Source: Bradysia coprophila (Eukaryota; Arthropoda; Insecta; Diptera; Sciaridae). Taken from it: a stretch of DNA of 64,000 nucleotides. Location of the stretch: contig NW_023503746.1 in assembly GCF_014529535.1 (NCBI RefSeq), forward strand, positions 372,001 through 436,000, given 5' to 3'. Below are positions 11,592-22,600 of this stretch, piece after piece. A program made the position numbers and the translations under genes. The notes under the pieces are model-generated. The model saw nothing but the letters and a program-made list of their open reading frames with translations, did no database searches and was not told where the DNA came from. The stretch's first letter is position 1. Each line of letters starts with the position of its first letter.

Positions 11592-12760
11592 AAAGTTAAA
11601 ACGAGCCATCAGAACAGTCGGAGCGTTTGCTGCGACTGAGCCCCGTACAAACCCGTATATCTATTGCGTAAGTGACCCTTGTGCGTCTGTCACCCTACTT
11701 TGACCGTAAGCCTATTGCGCCGGTTAATGTAGTTAAAATAAAATTATTATGTAATGTGTACATCTTACAAATTGCGCATAGCGCAATTAAGAAGCCCCGT
11801 ACGACGTTCCTTTCAAATGAAACAAAAATTTCAAATCGCCCTAAAATTTTATTTTTTTGAAGGGCCTAGTATCGGCCTCAGTCCGAGGACCCAAATTTAA
11901 AATTTTTCAACTACATTCTATTCGGCCTTCGATTACCTTCCAAATGAAACAAAAATTACGAAAAACGTATGAAATTTGCTCGAGTTATATGTAAAATACA
12001 CATAGGGCCCTAGTATCGGGCTCAGTCCGAGGACCCAAATTTAATTTTTTTTTCAACTACATTCTATTCGGCCTTTGATTACTTCCCAAATGAAACAAAA
12101 ATTACGAAAAACGGATGAAATTTGCTCGAGTTATATGTAAAATACACATAGGGACCTAGTAGTGGCCTTAGTCCAAGGACCCAAATTTAATTTTTTTCAA
12201 CAACATTCTATTCGGCCTTTGATTACCTTCCAAATGAAACAAAAATTACGAAAAACGGATGAAATTTACTCGAGTTCTATGTAAAATACACATAGGGCCC
12301 TAGTAGCATTTCACTTCTAAGGCCCTCCTAACTCACGGTCCACTCACCCGATTTTAAAAAACTTTTTTTTCCTGGATTGGTATTGACAATACCTATCATC
12401 TGCCGTGTCATTTACATTTCCATCGTTTATTTTGCCATAAATATCACCAAAAGACCTTAAATCACTTAGGTGTCCCTAACTCACGAAGGGCCGACCCGAA
12501 TATGCCCATCTTCGAACTTAGCCTCACTATTTCGACTATCTTTCAGGGAAAAAAAAAATTTTGAAATCGGATTTGATTTAATCAAGATATCGACGTGACA
12601 GACGGACAGACGGACAGACGGACAGACAAAATTTTTATTGCAGATTCGTCATCTATGAACATAGGCAAACACTTTGCCCTTACCGTCTACTTCGAATTCC
12701 ATCAATTACACACGGCATCGTAATCCTATAAGCCCCTTTGTACTTCGTACGGGGCTAAAA
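11592..12760. mobile_element. Nested insertion, CCCCGTACGAAGTAC family
   Basis: This block splits the right arm of the surrounding foldback: arm sequence stops at CTTGTTTCC (11591) and resumes at ATCACCTGAAG (12761). Its right end is ACTTCGTACGGGGCTAAAA, and a complementary GAGCCCCGTAC lies near its left end (about 11637). It contains about three 140-bp tandem repeats (11861-12303) and a run of GGACAGAC units near 12600-12630. A related element is at 29544-30732 and an apparent remnant at 53110-53402. No transposase ORF is seen. Confidence 0.65.
11861..12303. repeat. About 140-bp tandem repeat, 3 units
   Basis: Units begin near AGGGCCCTAGTATCGG and CTCAGTCCGAGGACCC and run through ATTCTATTCGGCC, AAATGAAACAAAAATTACGA and CTCGAGTTATATGTAAAATA. 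Three near-identical copies are head to tail inside the nested element, followed by a partial one. Divergence between units is a few per cent by eye. Confidence 0.8.
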
Positions 12761-12792
12761 ATCACCTGAAGATTTGGCGATATCACTCTTAA

Positions 12793-14312
12793 TATGCCGT
12801 ATTGGAATCCTTATCAAGGAGGATGAAAATCTTCTATACAATACAGTGGATAGTAGATAGATCGCCAACTGAAAGAGTTAAAAACTGTATATATCTTCTT
12901 AATTTTACTAGAAGGATTGCACAAATGACTTAGTCGAAGTTATAAGTTAGGTGCTGCCTATAAGTATTAAGTCAGGCTCTTATAAGTTATAGGTAAATAT
13001 ACAAAACATCTAAAAACTTTAATTAACCTCAACATTTTTGATAATCTTTAAGTTTTCAAAAATTTAGTTGTAGTTTTTAAGGGGAGTGGTACATTTTTTG
13101 GGAAATTCTCATACATTTCGCGTCTGTAACTGAATACTGTAGTTTCGTTTGTAGTCAGCATCCAAAAGTCTTTGAAATAGTGTTAACATCATTTTGTAGA
13201 TAGATTTAAAAACAAAAATAGAATTGACAAAAATTACATGAACAAAACCTCATCCAAGGCATCATTCTGAAAACGAAAATTCCGTCGTCCTAGCCTCTCC
13301 CGTGGCGGCTATACATTTTCTACAATTTCCGCCAGACGTTTTAACCTCCTACGTATTCAAAACAGTAACAAAAATGCAAGAATAATCAGTCAATTCTATC
13401 TACCGATTTCTGTTCAATGTTCCGCAACCGAATTATCAGTCTTTGAGTAACGAATTTTTCTGCTTCACATTTTTGAAAATGCTGATTTGTCAGCGTAGGA
13501 GTTGGAGCAGGATCATCTTGTCTACTTCACCTAATTCTCAAATTTAGAAAATATTCGGTATCAAAGTAGATTAAAATGACTGTAAAGTTGACGATTGAAT
13601 TGAGTTGCGACCCACTTCCAAATTCTAAGTTAAACGACAAAATTGTTGTGTACAAAACAATGGCTTGGATCCTCCCCACAATATACTTATACAGTACATG
13701 ATCCCTAGGGTGTAGCGGTTTTTACAAAATGTCTTAGTTGTTCTTTTAAGGCTCAGCCGGAAATACACTCAGCTGGTCAATCTGATCATTTTATGAAATA
13801 AAAAAAAAAATCAAACTTTAATTTTGTGCTGCCGCCAGATCGATTTTCGAAAATTTCGTCGTTTTCGGTCCATGTCACATATATCGATTTTTTACGGTGG
13901 GCTCAGTGTTCATAAAAAGTTGAGTCAACATGGTAATCTAATCTCCAGGCTTCACAGATTATTTTATAAAAATGATCAAGTCTAAAAAATATTTTTTGAG
14001 TTCATGACTGATTGTCAAAGTTCCCCGATGGTGATTTTGAGACTTTAATATCGCCACAAAATTTGATGAAAATGTGCAAAAATGTAAATTAAACTTTAAA
14101 TATGCTAAATGGACCGCGGTGAGTCAAATACAACATCTGATTTGATTTGGGACACCTAAATTTGATATTTACCTGACAAAAAGTTGTGTTTTTGGTACAT
14201 GGAATATTGGTGGCGAAAGTCGAATTGCCTCAAATCAATAATTTTTTAGCTTATAATGTATTCCCAGGTTCTGACAATGCGAAACCTTCAATTTTAAGCG
14301 TTTTTTAAGCGA
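12793..14312. other. Intergenic DNA, no gene seen
   Basis: AT-rich sequence without open frames of interest or recognisable domains. I see no clear repeats or RNA genes here. Confidence 0.5.
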
Positions 14313-14889
14313 GAGCATTTATTAAAAATTTAGCCTCTCTTAAGACTGTGCTGAGCGTAAATAAATGTTCGTTCCTCTTTAGTAAGCTAAGAAGACTTCG
14401 CGAAGTCTAATTATGAATAAAAATATCGGCTAAGTTCTAATAATTCTCCGCTGAGCTCTAATAATTCCCCGCTAGGCTTCAGGAAGTGTCCGTTAGGCCT
14501 AAGCAAGTTGCAGGAAGGCTTAATGAAGCGAATCGGACACTCAGCGGAGATCTACCACAGCTAAATGGAGTTTTATTAAATCATAGCGAACACTTACTAG
14601 GTATCCGCTGATGCTTATTGAGTGTTCGCTTAGCTTCATTGCCTTACTACAATGTGCTAAGGCCTGACGGACCTTACTGAAGCCTAGCGGAGAATTATTA
14701 GAACTCATTAGAGGTTTGTCAAAGCTCAGCGGAGAATTATTAGAGCTCAGCGGAGGTTTGTTAAAGCTCAGCGGAGAATTATTCGACCTCAGCCGATATT
14801 TTTGTTCGAAGAGATGGCATAATTAGACTCAGCGAAGTCTTGTTAGCTTACTAAAGAAGTGGGAGAGGTTACAATTTTAATAAATGTCT
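14313..14889. mobile_element. Foldback element built of AGCGGAGAATTATTAGAGCTC-like repeats
   Basis: The outer arms pair CATTTATTAAAAATT near 14317 with AATTTTAATAAATG near 14875, and CTTTAGTAAGCTAAGAAGAC (about 14376) with its complement near 14840. Inside, both arms carry short repeats of the type GCTCAGCGGAGAATTATTAG, GCTCAGCGGAGGTTTGTTA and TGTCCGTTAGGC. The inverted ends surrounding short internal repeats resemble the 147-745 element in architecture but not in sequence. No coding capacity. Confidence 0.7.
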
Positions 14890-16678
14890 ACCATCGTTGA
14901 AGTGTCGGCGACTTTTTTAAATGAAAATATTTTACCGCCGAAGTGAACACAGCAAACATTCATTCTAGTCCTTATAATAGCGGAGTGTCACAGTTGTGTC
15001 GAAATATTTTCTGTGTTTTATCGCGACAAAACAAAAAAAAACTTTTTGTTTTTGCATCGAGTAAAAAGTGTTTTTGTGTTTAAATATGCCTTGGGGACAT
15101 AAAGAGACGGTGCACGAATACAATGGAATCTTTTCGGTGAATTTTTGTGATAAAATTTTCCATACATTTTCGGGAAACTGTCCTGTCATTTCCCAATGAC
15201 GGGCCTTAACAAAGTCCGCAAAAGGTCAATTTTCGATGATGATTCCACGTGAGTGTCGCGTTGTTTAATTAATTTTATTTTGTATACATAATCTCCATTG
15301 AAAATCATGGTATGCCGCCCAAGAAACGGATTGTTTACATTGTACCGCTGATTTTATATTGGCGGTCGAAGGTTTGTTTGTTAAGAAAACCTTGTTGATC
15401 CGTGACCTAAAAAATTTCTAATCACAGAGGTAGACTAATTAGTGTTTTTTCGACTACTAATAATACTCAAAATAATCCCATTAAAACTTTTTTTCTAAAA
15501 TCCATAGGAACGCAAATCACTTTTTTTGACGAAATGCCCCCTACTATTAATTATTTCTTCAATTTCCAATCAAAATGTTCTTACTGAGGACTTTCTCTCA
15601 ATATTTTCTATGTTTTCGAATCCATTTTTCCACTGAGGCCTTCGTCTTAATTTTTTGGTTTGATTTCCATTCAACGAATTTTTTGCTGTGTCATTTCTCT
15701 TTATTTTTTTCTTGTTTTCCAATCGAAACTTTCCTACTGAAGCCTTTCTCCATAGCTCTATTGGATTTGAATTTGAATTTGGATTGAATTTCTTAGCAGC
15801 TTTCCCACGACTTTCCGAGTTTTCCATCAGTAGATGGCAATTTTTAGTGAGTTAAACATCTGAAAATTTGTGTCCACACATCAAATAATTTTCCTTGGTG
15901 CTAAATCGCTTAGTTCTTTTCTTTCAATCAATTGTCTTCAATTTGTACATAATTAGTAATCCTTAATTATTAATCATCCGTCCATAATTCCTTTCGCCTT
16001 CTCGCTCGTCCGTCGCCATGTAAATAAATAACTAAAACACTAACGCTAAATTAAGTTGGAAAGCCGTCCCTCGGCTAAACACTTTCTGCAAGTGAAATAT
16101 TATATTCGAAATTTGTATTTTTTTGAATAATAAAGTTCGTTAAGTTAAGTCATTCGACCATATTATTTAAATGATTCAGAGTTATTTGTAAACTAATTTT
16201 TGGTAAAATAAAATTAAAAAAAAAAAAGAATAAATCAATTTCAATTACATAAAATATGTCCTCAATTGTCCTTTCCTTCCGGATCTACTCTTACTTCACG
16301 TATTGTTAGTTAAAAATGTTATTTTAGAACAAAAGAAACGGCTAAGTTTAAAGATTTACATCGCTGTTTCGTTGTCTAATGGATTTTTAATTTAACCAAA
16401 AATTTCTCCTTTCTAAGTACATTCGACTAAGTACTTTTTTCTCAAATTATTTATTTCACACGCAGAAGGCGTCACCACAAGAGATATCAGTTACTTTGTA
16501 AGTTATAACACAAAGAGGTGCGTCACCTTTACCCTGATTTTATAAACTATTGAGATAAATATTTCATGTACTGATGCTGAAAAAGATTGTCCACAGTTGA
16601 GCGCACTTGGGAACTGCCCCCAAGGCCCTGCCTGTGCCCTCTTTTCTTCCCGTAGGAATCGGCGAGGAGTTAGGTCCG
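14890..16678. other. Possible 5' exon of an unidentified gene, otherwise intergenic
   Basis: At 15196-15248 the plus strand reads ATG and 17 further residues (MTGLNKVRKRSIFDDDS...), then a strong GTGAGT donor at 15249. The preceding 200 bp look like a leader. An acceptor at about 15427 would keep a frame of about 55 more residues that resemble no family. A minus-strand frame of 85 aa (15570-15827) is Lys/Asn/Arg-rich and overlaps a degenerate repeat, so I do not call it. About 16560-16678, just before the satellite, is notably GC-richer than its surroundings. Confidence 0.25.
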
Positions 16679-19600
16679 AAATGTGGCAATTTTAAGGAGA
16701 GTTTGCTTATAACGGATACACAATGATCGATATAAACGGTTTCCCATTGCCTCACAAGGAGTTAGGTTAATTGATCACCTGTCAAATGATCGCTAACCCA
16801 AAAGAAATTCAAAACTAATGCGAACTATATACTACAACGTATACCGGCGGCAATGAGTGGTAAAACAAGACACATTCGCTACACATGTTTGTGCTATGCA
16901 AATGGATCAAGTAAGGACACCTATCTTACCAGTGGAAAGTTCACATTAGAATCGAATTTCTTTGCAAAATTAGCTGTTACACATCGAAGGTTGACAATTT
17001 CCCTAACGTGGCGTCTCATCTATCTCCAACCTAATGTGGCAATTTCAAGGAGAGTTTGCTTATAACTGATACACAATGATCGATATAAACGGTTTCTCAT
17101 TGCCTCACAAGGAGTTAGGTTAATTGATCACCTGTCAAATGATCGCTAACCCAAAAGAAATTCAAAACTAATGCGAACTATATACTACAACGTATACCGG
17201 CGGCAATGAGTGGTAAAACAAGACACATTCGCTACACATGTTTGTGCTATGCAAATGGATCAAGTAAGGACACCTATCTTACCAGTGGAAAGTTCACATT
17301 AGAATCGAATTTCTTTGCAAAATTAGCTATTACACATCGAAGGTTGACAATTTCCCTAACGTGGCGTCGCATCTACCTCCAACCTAATGTGGCAATTTCA
17401 AGGAGAGTTTGCTTATAACTGATACACAATGATCGATATAAACGGTTTCCCATTGCCTCACAAGGAGTTAGGTTAATTGATCACCTGTCAAATGATCGCT
17501 AACCCAAAAGAAATTCAAAACTAATGCGAACTATATACTACAACGTATATCGGCGGCAATGAGTGGTAAAACAAGACACATTCGCTACACATGTTTGTGC
17601 TATGCAAATGGATCAAGTAAGGACACCTATCTTACCAGTGGAAAGTTCACATTAGAATCGAATTTCTTTGCAAAATTAGCTGTTACACATCGAAGGTTGA
17701 CAATTTCCCTAACGTGGCGTCGCATCTATCTCCAACCTAATGTGGCAATTTCAAGGAGAGTTTGCTTATAACTGATACACAATGATCGATATAAACGGTT
17801 TCCCATTGCCTCACAAGGAGTTAGGTTAATTGATCACCTGTCAAATGATCGCTAACCCAAAAGAAATTCAAAACTAATGCGAACTATATACTACAACGTA
17901 TATCGGCGGCAATGAGTGGTAAAACAAGACACATTCGCTACACATGTTTGTGCTATGCAAATGGATCAAGTAAGGACACCTATCTTACCAGTGGAAAGTT
18001 CACATTAGAATCGAATTTCTTTGCAAAATTAGCTGTTACACATCGAAGGTTGACAATTTCCCTAACGTGGCGTCTCATCTATCTCCAACATAATGTGGCA
18101 ATTTCAAGGAGAGTTTGCTTATAACTGATACACAGTGATCGATATAAACGGTTTCTCATTGCCTCACAAGGAGTTAGGTTAATTGATCACCTGTCAAATG
18201 ATCGCTAACCCGAAAGAAATTCAAAACTAATGCGAACTATATACTACAACGTATACCGGCGGCAATGAGTGGTAAAACAAGACACATTCGCTACACATTT
18301 TTGTGCTATGCAAATGGATCAAGTAAGGACACCTATCTTACCAGTGGAAAGTTCACATTAGAATCGAATTTCTTTGCAAAATTAGCTGTTACACATCGAA
18401 GGTTGACAATTTCCCTAACGTGGCGTCGCATCTACCTCCAACCTAATGTGGCAATTTCAAGGAGAGTTTGCTTATAAGTGATACACAATGATCGATATAA
18501 ACGGTTTCCCATTGCCTCACAAGGAGTTAGGTTAATTGATCACCTGTCAAATGATCGCTAGCCCGAAAGAAATTCAAAACTAATGCGAACTATATACTAC
18601 AACGTATATCGGCGGCAATGAGTGGTAAAACAAGACACATTCGCTACACATGTTTGTGCTATGCAAATGGATCAAGTAAGGACACCTATCTTACCAGTGG
18701 AAAGTTCACATTAGAATCGAATTTCTTTGCAAAATTAGCTGTTACACATCGAAGGTTGACAATTTCCCTAACGTGGCGTCTCATCTATCTCCAACCTAAT
18801 GTGGCAATTTCAAGGAGAGTTTGCTTATAACTGATACACAATGATCGATATAAACGGTTTCTCATTGCCTCACAAGGAGTTAGGTTAATTGATCACCTGT
18901 CAAATGATCGCTAACCCAAAAGAAATTCAAAACTAATGCGAACTATATACTACAACGTATACCGGCGGCAATGAGTGGTAAAACAAGACACATTCGCTAC
19001 ACATTTTTGTGCTATGCAAATGGATCAAGTAAGGACACCTATCTTACCAGTGGAAAGTTCACATTAGAATCGAATTTCTTTGCAAAATTAGCTGTTACAC
19101 ATCGAAGGTTGACAATTTTCCTAACGTGGCGTCGCATCTACCTCCAACCTAATGTGGCAATTTCAAGGAGAGTTTGCTTATAAGTGATACACAATGATCG
19201 ATATAAACGGTTTCCCATTGCCTCACAAGGAGTTAGGTTAATTGATCACCTGTCAAATGATCGCTAGCCCGAAAGAAATTCAAAACTAATGCGAACTATA
19301 TACCACAACGTATACCGGCGGCAATGAGTGGTAAAACAAGACACATTCGCTACACATGTTTGTGCTATGCAAATGGATCAAGTAAGGACACCTATCTTAC
19401 CAGTGGAAAGTTCACATTAGAATCGAATTTCTTTGCAAAATTAGCTGTTACACATCGAAGGTTGACAATTTCCCTAACGTGGCGTCGCATCTACCTCCAA
19501 CCTAATGTGGCAATTTCAAGGAGAGTTTGCTTATAACTGATACACAATGATCGATATAAACGGTTTCCCATTGCCTCACAAGGAGTTAGGTTAATTGATC

Positions 19601-22600
19601 ACCTGTCAAATGATCGCTAACCCAAAAGAAATTCAAAACTAATGAGAACTATATACTACAACGTATACCGGCGGCAATGAGTGGTAAGACAAGACACATT
19701 CGCTACACATGTTTGTGCTATGCAAATGGATCAAGTAAGGACACCTATCTTACCAGTGGAAAGTTCACATTAGAATCGAATTTCTTTGCAAAATTAGCTG
19801 TTACACATCGAAGGTTGACAATTTCCCTAACGTGGCGTCTCATCTATCTCCAACCTAATGTGGCAATTTCAAGGAGAGTTTGCTTATAACTGATACACAG
19901 TGATCGATATAAACGGTTTCTCATTGCCTCACAAGGAGTTAGGTTAATTGATCACCTGTCAAATGATCGCTAACCCGAAAGAAATTCAAAACTAATGCGA
20001 ACTATATACTACAACGTATACCGGCGGCAATGAGTGGTAAAACAAGACACATTCGCTACACATTTTTGTGCTATGCAAATGGATCAAGTAAGGACACCTA
20101 TCTTACCAGTGGAAAGTTCACATTAGAATCGAATTTCTTTGCAAAATTAGCTGTTACACATCGAAGGTTGACAATTTCCCTAACGTGGCGTCGCATCTAC
20201 CTCCAACCTAATGTGGCAATTTCAAGGAGAGTTTGCTTATAAGTGATACACAATGATCGATATAAACGGTTTCCCATTGCCTCACAAGGAGTTAGGTTAA
20301 TTGATCACCTGTCAAATGATCGCTAGCCCGAAAGAAATTCAAAACTAATGCGAACTATATACTACAACGTATATCGGCGGCAATGAGTGGTAAAACAAAA
20401 CACATTCGCTACACATGTTTGTGCTATGCAAATGGATCAAGTAAGGACACCTATCTTACCAGTGGAAAGTTCACATTAGAATCGAATTTCTTTGCAAAAT
20501 TAGCTGTTACACATCGAAGGTTGACAATTTCCCTAACGTGGCGTCGCATCTACCTCCAACCTAATGTGGCAATTTCAAGGAGAGTTTGCTTATAAGTGAT
20601 ACACAATGATCGATATAAACGGTTTCCCATTGCCTCACAAGGAGTTAGGTTAATTGATCACCTGTCAAATGATCGCTAGCCCGAAAGAAATTCAAAACTA
20701 ATGCGAACTATATACTACAACGTATATCGGCGGCAATGAGTGGTAAAACAAGACACATTCGCTACACATGTTTGTGCTATGCAAATGGATCAAGTAAGGA
20801 CACCTATCTTACCAGTGGAAAGTTCACATTAGAATCGAATTTCTTTGCAAAATTAGCTGTTACACATCGAAGGTTGAAAATTTCCCTAACGTGGCGTCTC
20901 ATCTATCTCCAACCTAATGTGGCAATTTCAAGTAGAGTTTGCTTATAACTGATACACAATGATCGATATAAACGGTTTCTCATTGCCTCACAGGGAGTTA
21001 GGTTAATTGATCACCTGTCAAATGATCGCTAACCCAAAAGAAATTCAAAACTAATGCGAACTATATACTACAACGTATACCGGCGGCAATGAGTGGTAAG
21101 ACAAGACACATTCGCTACACATGTTTGTGCTATGCAAATGGATCAAGTAAGGACACCTATCTTACCAGTGGAAAGTTCACATTAGAATCGAATTTCTTTG
21201 CAAAATTAGCTGTTACACATCGAAGGTTGACAATTTCCCTAACGTGGCGTCTCATCTATCTCCAACCTAATGTGGCAATTTCAAGGAGAGTTTGCTTATA
21301 ACTGATACACAATGATCGATATAAACGGTTTCTCATTGCCTCACAAGGAGTTAGGTTAATTGATCACCTGTCAAATGATCGCTAACCAGAAAGAAATTCA
21401 AAACTAATGCGAACTATATACTACAACGTATACCGGCGGCAATGAGTGGTAAAACAAGACACATTCGCTACACATTTTTGTGCTATGCAAATGGATCAAG
21501 TAAGGACACTTATCTTACCAGTGGAAAATTCACATTAGAATCGAATTTCTTTGCAAAATTAGCTGTTACACATCGAAGGTTGACAATTTCCCTAACGTGG
21601 CGTCGCATCTACCTCCAACCTAATGTGGCAATTTCAAGGAGAGTTTGCTTATAACTGATACACAATGATCGATATAAACGGTTTCCCATTGCCTCACAAG
21701 GAGTTAGGTTAATTGATCACCTGTCAAATGATCGTTAACCCGAAAGAAATTCAAAACTAATGCGAACTATATACTACAACGTATACCGGCGGCAATGAGT
21801 GGTAAAACAAGACACATTCGCTACACATGTTTGTGCTATGCAAATGGATCAAGTAAGGACACCTATCTTACCAGTGGAAAGTTCACATTAGAATCGAATT
21901 TCTTTGCAAAATTAGCTGTTACACATCGAAGGTTGACAATTTCCCTAACGTGGCGTCGCATCTACTTCCAACCTAATGTGGCAATTTCAAGGAGAGTTTG
22001 CTTATAAGTGATACACAATGATCGATATAAACGGTTTCTCATTGCCTCACAAGGAGTTAGGTTAATTGATCACCTGTCAAATGATCGCTAACCCAAAAGA
22101 AATTCAAAACTAATGAGAACTATATACTACAACGTATACCGGCGGCAATGAGTGGTAAAACAAGACACATTCGCTACACATTTTTGTGCTATGCAAATGG
22201 ATCAAGTAAGGACACCTATCTTACCAGTGGAAAGTTCACATTAGAATCGAATTTCTTTGCAAAATTAGCTGTTACACATCGAAGGTTGACAATTTCCCTA
22301 ACGTGGCGTCGCATCTACCTCCAACCTAATGTGGCAATTTCAAGGAGAGTTTGCTTATAACTGATACACAATGATCGATATAAACGGTTTCCCATTGCCT
22401 CACAAGGAGTTAGGTTAATTGATCACCTGTCAAATGATCGTTAACCCGAAAGAAATTCAAAACTAATGCGAACTATATACTACAACGTATACCGGCGGCA
22501 ATGAGTGGTAAAACAAGACACATTCGCTACACATGTTTGTGCTATGCAAATGGATCAAGTAAGGACACCTATCTTACCAGTGGAAAGTTCACATTAGAAT

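Larger units (their letters stand above)
10031..12788. mobile_element. Large TTAA-flanked foldback element (copy A)
   Basis: The left arm (10031 to about 10820) and right arm (about 10838-11591 plus 12761-12788) are near-perfect inverted repeats of roughly 790 bp around a loop of about 20 bp. Both outer ends abut TTAA (10027-10030 and 12789-12792), consistent with a TTAA target duplication as in piggyBac-like or Kolobok-type elements. The terminal motif is GAGTTATATCGCCAAATCTT. The right arm is interrupted by a 1.17-kb insertion at 11592-12760. The ORFs of about 60-95 aa in the arms mirror each other and look non-coding. Related copies are at 46858-47565 and 57573-58365. Confidence 0.8.

Noticed and set aside
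10229..11703. Several 60-95-aa frames
   Set aside because: They are mirrored between the two arms of the foldback, overlap in different registers and resemble no transposase.
15570..15827. 85-aa Lys/Asn-rich minus-strand frame
   Set aside because: It spans degenerate direct repeats, has no splice partners and matches no family; too weak to call.
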